From Bradyrhizobium sp. Gha (GTDB lineage: Bacteria > Pseudomonadota > Alphaproteobacteria > Rhizobiales > Xanthobacteraceae), in assembly GCF_900113735.1 (NCBI RefSeq), contig NZ_FOQM01000004.1:186001-250000 (forward strand): DNA of 64,000 nucleotides, in the 5' to 3' direction. Under the pieces are notes generated by a model that was given only the letters and a program-made list of their open reading frames with translations, was not told the DNA's origin and did not search any database. Each line of letters starts with the position of its first letter. Positions within the stretch are counted from its first letter, which is position 1. Below are positions 1-8,038 of this stretch, one piece after another. The position numbers and the translations under genes were made by a program.

Positions 1-592
1 TCTCTTCGAGTTCCTCGGTCGCAAACACGGCTGCCTCGAGCGTTTCGGCAGAGACGACCGGCCCGTGATTGGCCAACAGGATGGAGGAGTATTTCCCCGC
101 GAGCCCCGTAATCGCCGAAGCGACCGCGGGGTCTCCTGGTCGATAGTACGGGATCAGGGCCGTCTGACCGCACTTCATCAGATAATAAGGCGTCATCGAC
201 GGCAGGGCCGCTCGTGCGTCGATCTCGGGCAGCATCGAGAGCGCTACCGAATGTGTCGAATGAAGGTGAACGACAGCCCCCGCGTTCGTGCGGGTGTCGT
301 AGAGCGCAGCATGGAGCGGCACCTCCTTGGTCGGAGGATCACCGGAAACAACGCGCCCCTCCGCGTCGATCCTCGATATCCGGGCCGGATCAAGAAAGCC
401 CAGAGAAGCGTTGGTCGGCGTGACCAACCACCCGCCGTCCTCGAGTCGGACGCTGATATTACCCGACGAGCCTGGTGTCAGTCCCCGTTCGAATAATGAC
501 CGGCCGAACCGGCAAATCTCTTCTCGACGTTTGGTCTCGCTCACGTGCACACCGAAGACTGGAACAAAGACCTCTTTCCGAACAGGATCCAT
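1..592 (-). CDS. Class II aldolase/decarboxylase, OtnC-like (partial, 3' end outside window)
   Basis: This is the N-terminal 197 residues of a class II aldolase/adducin-family protein that runs off the left edge. The metal-binding motif HLHSTH lies near residue 106 and a second conserved block, NHGPV, near residue 176; both are typical of the family. The best match in my memory is OtnC, 3-oxo-tetronate 4-phosphate decarboxylase, which makes dihydroxyacetone phosphate and CO2 in threonate/erythronate breakdown. Start: ATG at 592, 44 nt after the aldehyde dehydrogenase stop, with only a weak Shine-Dalgarno; a GTG at 544 would start at the point where many homologs begin. It is the last visible gene of the 3724-to-1 operon. 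The family is clear; the exact substrate is inferred. Confidence 0.85.
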   Translation of the reverse strand, partial: MDPVRKEVFVPVFGVHVSETKRREEICRFGRSLFERGLTPGSSGNISVRLEDGGWLVTPTNASLGFLDPARISRIDAEGRVVSGDPPTKEVPLHAALYDTRTNAGAVVHLHSTHSVALSMLPEIDARAALPSMTPYYLMKCGQTALIPYYRPGDPAVASAITGLAGKYSSILLANHGPVVSAETLEAAVFATEELEE

Positions 593-636
593 CGCGGCTT
601 ACCGTCGCTACGGGATCGCTCTCGAATCGTTTGCGG

Positions 637-2292
637 TCATAGAATGAAGCCGGTGTGGATGAAGTTCGAGTGATGACCATCGACAATGGCATTGAGGATT
701 TCGCGCGCTGGCTGGGTGTATTTCGTTGCCACCATCGAACGAATTGAAAACGAACGCAGCGCATCCGTGACCGACAGCGTGCCCTCGGCTGAGTCCTTCC
801 TTCCGGTGAACGGAAAGACATCGGGCCCACGCTGACACTGACAATTGATATTCACCCGGCACACCTGATTGACCAGCGAGTCCGCCATACGGCCGATCAT
901 GTCAGGATCGCTGGCAAACAGGCTCACCTGCTGACCGTGTTCGGATGAGGCGACGTAATCGAGCGCAACCTCAAGGTCGTCAAAACTCATGATCGGGACG
1001 AGCGGACCAAATTGCTCCTCTCGATAGAGCCGCATCGCTGACGTCACCGGGTATACCACCGCCGGATAGAACAACGTGCCTTCGACCGTACCGCCACCGG
1101 CGTTGAGAACATCGGCGCCATTTGCGACGGCGTCATCCAGAAGTTCGGTCATCTGCTTGGCCTTCCCCGTACTAGGCAAGGGGGTCAAGCTTACACCGGA
1201 TGCCCACGGCATTCCGATCTTCAAATCGCCGAGAAGCCGCAGAAATTCTGACGTGAACGCCTGCTCAACATCACGGTGGACGAGCAGCATTTTCAGGGCG
1301 GTACAGCGTTGTCCATTGAACGAGAGAGCTCCCGCCAGACATTCGCGCGCCGCAAGCCCAATGTCTGCGTCAGGCATGATGATGGCCGCGTTCTTGGCGT
1401 CGAGCCCTAACACGGCACGCAGACGATTGGTCTTTGGGTGCACCTTCTTGAGATGGTCTGCCACACGGCTGGACCCGATAAGCGCCAAGACGTTGACCTT
1501 GCCGGTGCTGAGAAGTGCTGGGACAATCTCAGCGCCTTCGCCGTAGGCGAAGTTGATCACCCCCGGGGGAAACGCCTCGCAAAAGGCATTGAGCAACGGC
1601 TCGAACAGGAGCACCCCGTTACGCGGCGGCTTGAACACGACGGAATTGCCCATGATCAGGGCAGGAATGAGTGTCGCGAAAGTTTCGTTGAGCGGGTAGT
1701 TGTAAGGGCCCATGCACAACACGACTCCGAGCGGAGTGCGGCGGATGAGGCCGACGGTCCCCTCCACGATTTCGAAGTGGGAGTTCGCATTGTCGAGATT
1801 GCGTAAGGCTTCGATGGTTTCCCTAATATAGTCGATCGTGCGGTCGAACTCCTTTTCGGAATCGGCCAGCGTCTTGCCTATCTCCCACATGATGAGACGC
1901 GAGATATCTCCTCGGCAGGCACTCATGCGAGCCAAGAATTTCTGCATCGCGAGGATACGGTCGGAGACGCGCATCGTCGGCCACACGCCACGCCCATTGT
2001 CGTAAGCGGTCACAGCAGCATCGAGAGCGACCAATGCCGACTCGACACTTCCGAACGGATGACTGCCGAGCCGCGCTTGCGTCAGACGACCGTTGTTGTC
2101 ACGAACCATCACCGGCGAGAGCACATCCTTGGTTGGCCCCGCCCAGTCGCGGATTTCACCACCCACGAGGATGCGACGCTGCTCGATCGGCTGGATCGCA
2201 AACTCGCGCAGACCTTTATCATCGGCGCTAGGAAACAACATTCTCAGTTGATCGGAGTTCATGCCATTCCCCAGCCCGACGGCCCAGGTCAC
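637..2292 (-). CDS. Aldehyde dehydrogenase, GapN-like (NADP-dependent glyceraldehyde-3-phosphate dehydrogenase family)
   Basis: A 551-residue aldehyde dehydrogenase. The nucleophilic cysteine is in NGQRCTALK (about residue 345). The usual ELGGK segment reads LGLDAKN, as in a GapN-like subgroup with LGLEAKN, except that Asp takes the Glu place. It probably oxidises an aldehyde, perhaps glyceraldehyde 3-phosphate or a related aldehyde from the neighbouring aldolase, to the acid. The GTG start at 2292 shares its first base with the upstream TAG stop, which indicates translational coupling; an ATG 10 codons in, preceded by GGGG, is an alternative. Length is slightly above the usual 480-540. Substrate is not readable from sequence. 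Confidence 0.85.
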   Translation of the reverse strand: MTWAVGLGNGMNSDQLRMLFPSADDKGLREFAIQPIEQRRILVGGEIRDWAGPTKDVLSPVMVRDNNGRLTQARLGSHPFGSVESALVALDAAVTAYDNGRGVWPTMRVSDRILAMQKFLARMSACRGDISRLIMWEIGKTLADSEKEFDRTIDYIRETIEALRNLDNANSHFEIVEGTVGLIRRTPLGVVLCMGPYNYPLNETFATLIPALIMGNSVVFKPPRNGVLLFEPLLNAFCEAFPPGVINFAYGEGAEIVPALLSTGKVNVLALIGSSRVADHLKKVHPKTNRLRAVLGLDAKNAAIIMPDADIGLAARECLAGALSFNGQRCTALKMLLVHRDVEQAFTSEFLRLLGDLKIGMPWASGVSLTPLPSTGKAKQMTELLDDAVANGADVLNAGGGTVEGTLFYPAVVYPVTSAMRLYREEQFGPLVPIMSFDDLEVALDYVASSEHGQQVSLFASDPDMIGRMADSLVNQVCRVNINCQCQRGPDVFPFTGRKDSAEGTLSVTDALRSFSIRSMVATKYTQPAREILNAIVDGHHSNFIHTGFIL

Positions 2293-2615
2293 TAATGACC
2301 AGACTTGTGCGATCTTGTAGTGGCCCCGAGACGGACGTAGGTCGCAATCCGCTTTTCGATCACCCAGGGCGAGACCAGTCGGTCGAAACGGCGGAAGTGC
2401 TCGGTCGCTAAGTGGGCGTCAAATGCCGCTTTGTCGTCATATATTTCGTAAAGGAATATCTCAGCGCCGTCGGCTGCTTCACAGACATCGAAAAGCCGAC
2501 AACCTGGTTCGAGTGCGATCGAATCGGCGGCGTTCGCCAGCATCGCCTCGCGAAACTCGACCGTGTGCCCCGCCTTGATGGAAAAGGTCACGGTCACCAC
2601 GAACTCGCCCATCAC
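2292..2615 (-). CDS. Antibiotic biosynthesis monooxygenase (ABM)-domain protein
   Basis: A 107-residue protein with the ABM ferredoxin-like fold signature: an N-terminal strand VTVTFSIKAG, a central helix ending LEPGC, then LYEIYDDKAAFDAHLATEHF. Such proteins include heme-free quinol monooxygenases and YgiN/LsrG-like isomerases that handle small phosphorylated sugars or quinones. It overlaps the upstream dehydrogenase by 4 nt (ATGA at 2612-2615) and the downstream gene by 1 nt, so it is embedded in a tightly coupled operon. In this context an isomerase or tautomerase-like role on a sugar-acid intermediate is as plausible as oxygenation; that is inference. Confidence 0.85.
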   Translation of the reverse strand: MMGEFVVTVTFSIKAGHTVEFREAMLANAADSIALEPGCRLFDVCEAADGAEIFLYEIYDDKAAFDAHLATEHFRRFDRLVSPWVIEKRIATYVRLGATTRSHKSGH

Positions 2616-3724
2616 GCCACCGCCTTCATCGCTTGCGGAAGAGCTGCAATGGTTTCACGCGTGACTGCCGCGCATCCCGCCGGGCCGCCCAGCTCGATCG
2701 GCACCGCCCCGGAAGAGAGCGCCACTTGTACTGATGCTTCAATGAGACGAGCACGAACCTCCAGCTGAGGCTCGCCATGCTTCTCCGCGAGCCAATCAAG
2801 CATCATCGCGGCTGAGAGGAACATTGCGCACGGGTTCGCTTTTCCCTGTCCGGCAATGTCAGGGGCTGTACCGTGCGCAGGCTGAAACAAGGCATGCTTA
2901 TCGCCAACATCGGCGGACGGGGCCATGCCCATTCCACCAACGAGTCCGGCGGCGAGATCGGACAGGATGTCCCCGAACATGTTCTCGGTGACCATGACGT
3001 CGAGTGTCCACGGCTTCTTGACCATCATAAGCGCCATGGCGTCGACATACGCATGGTCGGCCCCGATGGTCGGGTGCGTCGCCGCGACCTCATCGAAGAT
3101 CTTGCGAAAGAACGCCATGGACGTGAACACGTTCGCCTTGTCGACACAGGTCACCCGCGCCTGGCCGCGCCTTGATTGGCGACGTTGGGCTAGCCGGAAG
3201 GCAAAATCGCTCACTCGCGCGGTACCGTTCCTGGTGATGCACATTGTGTCGTACGCCTCATCGTCACCGACGACCTTGCCCCTACCCCGCGCGTGGAAGA
3301 GCCCTTCTGTCTGCTCCCGGACCAGGACGAAATCGATGTCATCCACGCGCTCGTCTGACAAGATCCGCGGGAGGCCCGGAAACCAACGGATCGGGCGAAC
3401 CCCGGCGTAGAGATCTAACGCCATCCGAAGATCGAGCTGGGGAATGATCTCTGTTCCGTCCGAATGCCGAATGTCCGGCCACCCCATAGCGCCGAACAGA
3501 ACAGCGTCCGCCCCGCGGCAGGCATCGAGGGTAGCCTCCGGCAGTGCTTCACCGCTCTCGGCATAAAATTGTGCTCCAGCCTGCCAGGTGGTCAGTCGCA
3601 AAGGCGCGCCGGTGGTCTTGGCTTCCACGGCGGCCAGAAGTTCGAGGCAGGCGGCCATGACTTCACGCCCGATGCCGTCGCCGGGCAGGACCGCAATATC
3701 AAGTTTGTTGGAAGAGACTGTCAC
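2612..3724 (-). CDS. Isocitrate/isopropylmalate dehydrogenase family protein (tartrate/D-malate dehydrogenase type)
   Basis: A 370-residue beta-decarboxylating dehydrogenase. The nucleotide/substrate loop LPGDGIG lies near residue 13, the family Arg/Tyr region at LVREQTEGL, and the Mg-binding block VTENMFGDILSDLAAGLVGG near residues 247-266, followed by FQPAHGTAPDIAG. These enzymes oxidise and decarboxylate 2-hydroxy diacids such as isopropylmalate, tartrate or D-malate using NAD. Being first in an acid-sugar operon with a tartrate-type MFS gene nearby argues for a tartrate- or malate-like substrate rather than leucine synthesis. Start is GTG at 3724 with GGAG 7 nt upstream. Its promoter holds an operator-like inverted repeat at 3804-3819. 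Confidence 0.88.
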   Translation of the reverse strand: MTVSSNKLDIAVLPGDGIGREVMAACLELLAAVEAKTTGAPLRLTTWQAGAQFYAESGEALPEATLDACRGADAVLFGAMGWPDIRHSDGTEIIPQLDLRMALDLYAGVRPIRWFPGLPRILSDERVDDIDFVLVREQTEGLFHARGRGKVVGDDEAYDTMCITRNGTARVSDFAFRLAQRRQSRRGQARVTCVDKANVFTSMAFFRKIFDEVAATHPTIGADHAYVDAMALMMVKKPWTLDVMVTENMFGDILSDLAAGLVGGMGMAPSADVGDKHALFQPAHGTAPDIAGQGKANPCAMFLSAAMMLDWLAEKHGEPQLEVRARLIEASVQVALSSGAVPIELGGPAGCAAVTRETIAALPQAMKAVA

Positions 3725-3803
3725 GCTGCATCTCCAGGTCGGTTCTGCTTAGGCTTGCGGATCGCATCGCCATCGTACACTAAGGGTGCCATCTTTGCGT
3801 TCA

Positions 3804-3819
3804 ATAACGTATGCATTAC
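3804..3819. promoter_or_regulatory. Candidate GntR operator, copy 1 (degenerate)
   Basis: The sequence ATAACG-TATG-CATTAC matches the inverted repeat TTAATG-N4-CATTAA with three mismatches. It lies 80 nt upstream of the dehydrogenase operon start (3724) and on the 5' side of the divergent GntR gene (4084). In the direction of the dehydrogenase operon it is followed by ACGCAAAGAT, as is copy 4 at 25935. The assignment to the GntR protein is inference. Confidence 0.55.
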
Positions 3820-4083
3820 TTGTACACTAGTCCGATATGACGAAAGCTGCAAGGTTGAAGCACGATCCTTTCCCGGGTAGTCGAGGGGTGATCAGCCTCA
3901 TCCACGAATTTTTGGAGCAAGCGATGCGCCTCCCCTTCTCTTTCGACCTGGGCCAAGGCTAGGTTTCGACAAGTGACGGATTTGGCTGGCATCTTTCCAC
4001 AACCGAACCCCGGCTGATGGTCGCAATGGAATTGGTTGCTCGCGGCGATAGTGGTAAGACCAGGGAGAGAAGAACCGACCGCA

Positions 4084-4827
4084 ATGACAACCAAGCCTCG
4101 AAAAACGTCGCCAGACCTCAAGCCTGTGCGCCGAAAGGTGCCGACACGGACGCGCCTCACCCCCGTTGCGTCCCCGAGCGGCAAACCCAATCAAGCTGAT
4201 ATCGCCTATGCCCGGCTGCGCGAGCTGATATTGAGCGGCGCTATCGCCCCGGGCAGCTTCGTTCTTGAACTTGAGGCGGCCGCACGTCTTGGCATGAGCC
4301 GAACCCCTGTACGAGAGGCGATGGTGAGGCTGCGCGCCGAAGGCATTGTGGAAATCCGCGCGCGCCACGGAATGCGCGTCCTTCCGGTGTCGGCGGACGA
4401 CATGCGCGAGATCTACGAGGTGCTCACGAGCCTGGAAGCGACCGCCGCCGGGCTCGTCGCGAGGCGTGGAATCGCCAAGGAGGCTCTGGTCTCTCTCAAT
4501 ATGGCCGTCGCCAACATGGACGCCGCATTGGATCGGGATGACCTGGAGGCGTGGGCCCAAGCGGACGAGTCCTTCCATCGGACACTGATCAACAGTTGCG
4601 GCAACCGACGCATCATTCAGACAGTCGATCAGTTCTGGTCGCAGGCGCATCGTGCGCGCCTGCTGACGCTCCGCCTTCGTCCTAAACCGACGCAATCGAA
4701 CCGGGAGCACGCCGCTCTGGTGCGGGCAATTGCCAAGGGCGACGCTGACGCCGCCATGCGCCTGCACCAAGAGCACCGCGAACGTGCGGGAAGGCTTCTG
4801 ACCGACCTGCTCTCGAAGCTGCCCTGA
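4084..4827 (+). CDS. GntR-family transcriptional regulator (FCD/FadR subfamily)
   Basis: A 247-residue regulator. A winged helix-turn-helix covers about residues 35-105, with the recognition segment LGMSRTPVREAMVRL; a helical FCD ligand-binding domain follows, with DESFHRTL near residue 160 and a C-terminal EHAALVRAIAKGD...MRLHQEHRER that carries the usual metal/ligand histidines. FCD regulators mostly sense small carboxylates or sugar acids and repress neighbouring operons. I place the start at the ATG at 4084 because GGAGAG lies just upstream; the reading frame extends back to a TTG at 4036. It is divergent from the 3724 operon and likely binds the TTAATG-N4-CATTAA sites seen at four promoters here. 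Confidence 0.9.
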   Translation: MTTKPRKTSPDLKPVRRKVPTRTRLTPVASPSGKPNQADIAYARLRELILSGAIAPGSFVLELEAAARLGMSRTPVREAMVRLRAEGIVEIRARHGMRVLPVSADDMREIYEVLTSLEATAAGLVARRGIAKEALVSLNMAVANMDAALDRDDLEAWAQADESFHRTLINSCGNRRIIQTVDQFWSQAHRARLLTLRLRPKPTQSNREHAALVRAIAKGDADAAMRLHQEHRERAGRLLTDLLSKLP

Positions 4828-4856
4828 GCGGCCGATCAGTTCGCACTTCGTGCCTG

Positions 4857-4892
4857 GCAGCGCTATCCGCGGATAGCGCTGCAGTTTGTTTG
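4857..4892 (+). terminator. Stem-loop between convergent genes, likely terminator
   Basis: A perfect 12-bp inverted repeat, GCAGCGCTATCC/GGATAGCGCTGC, at 4857-4882 separated by only 2 nt, followed on the plus strand by AGTTTGTTTG. It sits between the stop codons of the GntR gene and the convergent MFS gene, 30 nt after the GntR stop. The T-tract is broken, so termination may be partial or bidirectional. Confidence 0.65.
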
Positions 4893-4900
4893 CCCTCGAT

Positions 4901-6238
4901 TCAACGAGCCGCACCGGCAGAGGCCCCAACTGTCACAGGCGCGCTGCGGCACTTTTGCCGGGTGAAGTAGACCACCGAAACGGCCACGCACGCCGCCCAG
5001 ATTCCGGCCACACAGTAGATGCCCAGGTCCAGCGTGTTGGTCGATTGCGTGAGAAAGCCGATGATGAAGGGCGCAAAGAACCCGGCCGTCAATCCGATCG
5101 AATTGATGAAGGCGATTCCGGCGGCGGCCGAAACATCCTTGAGCGCGGCCGTCGGCAGGCTCCAGAATACCGGCAGCACGGCCATGACTCCGCCCAGCGC
5201 CATGCTCAGCCCGATCAGGACAAGAACGAGGTTGTGCTTGAACCAGACGCTGATCAGGAAGCCGGCAACGCCGAACAGGCAGCTTCCGACAAAGTGCAGG
5301 AAGCGCTCGCGCTTCCGATCGGAGCTGCGACCGACTGCGAGCATCACGATCACCGCTCCGGCGTAAGGCACCGCCGAATAGATGCCGAGCTGGACGGTGT
5401 CCGTAACCCCTGCCCCCTTAATCAAGGACGGGAGATAGAAGAAAATTCCCGATTGTGCGAGCACGATCCCGAAGAGAATTGCAGCAAGCAGAAGCACGTC
5501 GACGTTCTTGAAGACGTCAAGGATGCCCATCTCGGGCTTCCTGACGTTCTCCGCATCGATGTTGGCGCGAAGGCGCACCTTTTCCGACGACGACAACCAA
5601 GAGGCCCCCTCGATGGTGTCGCTCAACTTGAACCAGACCACGAATGCCAGCAGGACGGCCGGGATACCCTCTAGCAAGAACATCCACTGCCAGCCGGCCA
5701 GTGATGCAGTTCCGTGCATGTGGGCGATGATCAGACCGGAAATCGGCGCGCCGAAGATGCCGGCAAGAGGTGCAGCGAGGTAGAAGAGCGACGTGACGGT
5801 GGCGCGGCGCTCGGTCGGATACCATCGCATCAGGTAGAAGATGGCACCAGGAAATAGCCCGGCTTCTCCGATCCCAAGCGCGATGCGGAAGATATAGAAG
5901 GAATATTCGGACCAAACCAGCATCATCCCCATCGAGATGAGGCCCCAGGTCATCAGGATACGGCTCAGCCATCGCCGCGGGCCGAAACGGTGCATCAACA
6001 GATTGCTGGGGACTTCCGATGCCGCATATCCGAGGAAGAAGAGTCCCGCGCCGAGCCCGTAGACGGCTTCGTTCAATCCGAGATCGCCCATCATATGGGG
6101 CTTGGCAAAACTGATGTTGATCCGGTCGAGATACGACACCGTGTAACACGTGATCAGCAGCGGCATCAGATAAAGCGTGACTTTCCGGTAGAGAGCATCA
6201 TCGCTGCCGGTCTTCGATCGCCCCGTTTCCGCACCCAT
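4901..6238 (-). CDS. MFS transporter, anion:cation symporter (tartrate/sugar-acid) type
   Basis: A 445-residue major facilitator with about 12 hydrophobic segments. The first segment ends in TVSYLDRINISFA, a hallmark of the ACS group that carries tartrate, galactonate, glucarate and phthalate. Loop motifs RFGPRRWLSRILMTWG and ALGIGEAGLFPG are also typical. The frame is open far upstream, but the ATG at 6238 follows AGGAGGAGGGGACC and the protein then begins like its relatives, so I use that start. It imports an organic or sugar acid with a proton. It is divergent from the GMC gene, and the shared 156-nt region contains an exact operator-like repeat. Confidence 0.9.
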   Translation of the reverse strand: MGAETGRSKTGSDDALYRKVTLYLMPLLITCYTVSYLDRINISFAKPHMMGDLGLNEAVYGLGAGLFFLGYAASEVPSNLLMHRFGPRRWLSRILMTWGLISMGMMLVWSEYSFYIFRIALGIGEAGLFPGAIFYLMRWYPTERRATVTSLFYLAAPLAGIFGAPISGLIIAHMHGTASLAGWQWMFLLEGIPAVLLAFVVWFKLSDTIEGASWLSSSEKVRLRANIDAENVRKPEMGILDVFKNVDVLLLAAILFGIVLAQSGIFFYLPSLIKGAGVTDTVQLGIYSAVPYAGAVIVMLAVGRSSDRKRERFLHFVGSCLFGVAGFLISVWFKHNLVLVLIGLSMALGGVMAVLPVFWSLPTAALKDVSAAAGIAFINSIGLTAGFFAPFIIGFLTQSTNTLDLGIYCVAGIWAACVAVSVVYFTRQKCRSAPVTVGASAGAAR

Positions 6239-6262
6239 GGGTCCCCTCCTCCTTGCTTTACA

Positions 6263-6286
6263 GCATTCATTAATGCATTCATTAAT
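6263..6286. promoter_or_regulatory. Candidate GntR operator, copy 2, within a 12-bp tandem repeat
   Basis: TTAATG-CATT-CATTAA at 6270-6285 is an exact inverted repeat. It is formed by two head-to-tail copies of GCATTCATTAAT (6263-6274 and 6275-6286). It lies between the divergent MFS (start 6238) and GMC (start 6395) genes and could control both. Confidence 0.7.
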
Positions 6287-6394
6287 GCGATCGTTACAAA
6301 TGTGAGGCTGGAAATCAAGCCGGTTTCGCAGCATCTTTGATCCCGGGCGGGAAACCATGGGTCGAGAACGCGAAACACGCCTGGGGATGGATCG

Positions 6395-8023
6395 ATGAGC
6401 GAGGAATTCGACTACGTGATCGTTGGCGCCGGCGCCGCTGGATGCGTCCTCGCGAACCGGCTTACCGCCGATGGCGTCGCCACGGTTTGCCTGCTCGAGG
6501 CGGGACCGCCCGATCGCAACCCGTTCATCCACCTGCCCGCCGGTTTCATCAAGACGCTGTTCGATCCGACCTGCACCTGGCAATTCAAGACGGATCCGAC
6601 CGAGCGAACCGGCGGCCGACCGATCGCAACGACGCAGGGCCGCACGTTGGGCGGCGGCTCGTCCATCAACGGAATGGTCTACAACCGCGGACAACCGGCT
6701 GACTTCGATGGATGGGCCCAACGGGGCAATCGGGGGTGGGCTTGGGACGAAGTCCTCCCCTACTTTCGTCGCTCGGTGCGGCGGTTGGATATCGAGAAGG
6801 AGCCCGAGCAAGGCGAAGCAATTCCGGTCAGTCGAATGGACTGGCTTCACCCCGTCTCCGAGGCCTTCATTCGCGGTTGCATCAACGCGGGAATTCCGCA
6901 AAACCCGGACTATAATAACGGCCATCAGGCGGGAGTGGGATACTTCCAGCGCACGATCGACCGGGGCTGGAGAGTCAGCAGCGCGCGCGCATTCCTGAAG
7001 CCTGCCCTGTCGCGTTCAAACCTGGAACTCCGCACCAACGTTCGCGCGAGCGAAATTGTGCTCGACCAGCGTCGCGCAGTCGCGGTGCGGTATCTGCGTC
7101 GACGTGGTGCTACGCCAAACGAAGTTCGCGCGAGACGCGAAGTCATCCTGGCGACGGGTACCGTCAATACCGCACGACTGCTCCAGGTTTCCGGCATCGG
7201 CCCAGCGCCTGCGCTTGCGCCCTTGGGTGTACCCTTGAGACACGAGCTGAACGGAGTAGGAGCGAACTTTCGCGACCACTATGCGGTGCGGATTGTGATG
7301 AAAGCCAGGCCGGACGTCGTCACATTGAACGAACTGTCGCGCGGGCTTCGTCTTGGAGGACAGATCGCCCGCTGGGCCGTCGGCTTGCCCAACATCCTGG
7401 CAACGTCCCCGTCGCAAGTTCATGTCTTTTGGAAGTCATTCGAAGGCCTCGATGCGCCGGACCTCCAATGCGTGTTCACGCCCGGCTCCTACAAGCAAGG
7501 GGCCGTCTATGTGCTAGACGACTATCCCGGCGTGTCGGCCGGCGCTTGGCCGCATCGCCCGCAAAGCACGGGATATGTGCACGCCCGCTCCACGGACGTC
7601 TTCGAGGACCCCGTCGTTCAGCCGAACTATCTCAGCGACCCGCAGGATCGACGTACCACGATCGGCGGCCTCCGCCTGATCCGCCGCCTCCTGTCAACGC
7701 CCGAGCTCGCGCAGTATCTCCAGAACGAGACGCTGCCCGGCCCTGACGTGACCACCGACGACGAACTGCTCGACTACAGCTATCGAAACGGGACCACCTG
7801 CTACCATCTCATCGGAACCGCGCGCATGGGACCGGCATCCGATCCGGATGCTGTAGTGGACAACGAGCTTAGGGTCCACGGACTTGACCGCCTGCGGATC
7901 GTTGACGCCTCGATCATGCCGACGATGCCGTCTGCGAACACGTACGCCACGACGCTTATGATCGCAGAAAAGGCTGCCGACATGATCCAAGGTCGACAGC
8001 TGCCAAACAATCAGGCCGGGTGA
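6395..8023 (+). CDS. GMC-family flavin oxidoreductase (choline dehydrogenase-like)
   Basis: A 542-residue glucose-methanol-choline oxidoreductase. The FAD-binding motif GAGAAGCVLANRL starts near residue 11; the GMC signature GRTLGGGSSINGMVYNRG is at about 82-99; LATGTVNTARLLQVSGIGP marks the second signature. The C-terminal catalytic His is in CYHLIGTARMG (about 470). The usual GNTNAPT near the second catalytic position reads ANTYATT, with Tyr where Asn is normal. These enzymes oxidise primary alcohols, polyols or sugars to aldehydes or lactones, passing electrons to quinone or oxygen. It is divergent from the MFS importer and convergent with an aldehyde dehydrogenase, so an alcohol-to-acid route is likely. 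No signal peptide is evident. Confidence 0.92.
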   Translation: MSEEFDYVIVGAGAAGCVLANRLTADGVATVCLLEAGPPDRNPFIHLPAGFIKTLFDPTCTWQFKTDPTERTGGRPIATTQGRTLGGGSSINGMVYNRGQPADFDGWAQRGNRGWAWDEVLPYFRRSVRRLDIEKEPEQGEAIPVSRMDWLHPVSEAFIRGCINAGIPQNPDYNNGHQAGVGYFQRTIDRGWRVSSARAFLKPALSRSNLELRTNVRASEIVLDQRRAVAVRYLRRRGATPNEVRARREVILATGTVNTARLLQVSGIGPAPALAPLGVPLRHELNGVGANFRDHYAVRIVMKARPDVVTLNELSRGLRLGGQIARWAVGLPNILATSPSQVHVFWKSFEGLDAPDLQCVFTPGSYKQGAVYVLDDYPGVSAGAWPHRPQSTGYVHARSTDVFEDPVVQPNYLSDPQDRRTTIGGLRLIRRLLSTPELAQYLQNETLPGPDVTTDDELLDYSYRNGTTCYHLIGTARMGPASDPDAVVDNELRVHGLDRLRIVDASIMPTMPSANTYATTLMIAEKAADMIQGRQLPNNQAG

Positions 8024-8038
8024 GAGGCGCAACGCCTG

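Noticed and set aside
3898..4929. 343-codon minus-strand frame opposite the GntR gene
   Set aside because: Shadow of the GntR coding sequence, whose HTH and FCD domains are unmistakable.
6239..6925. N-terminal extension of the MFS protein up to 6925
   Set aside because: The extension overlaps the GMC gene and lacks homology, and a strong ribosome binding site precedes the ATG at 6238.
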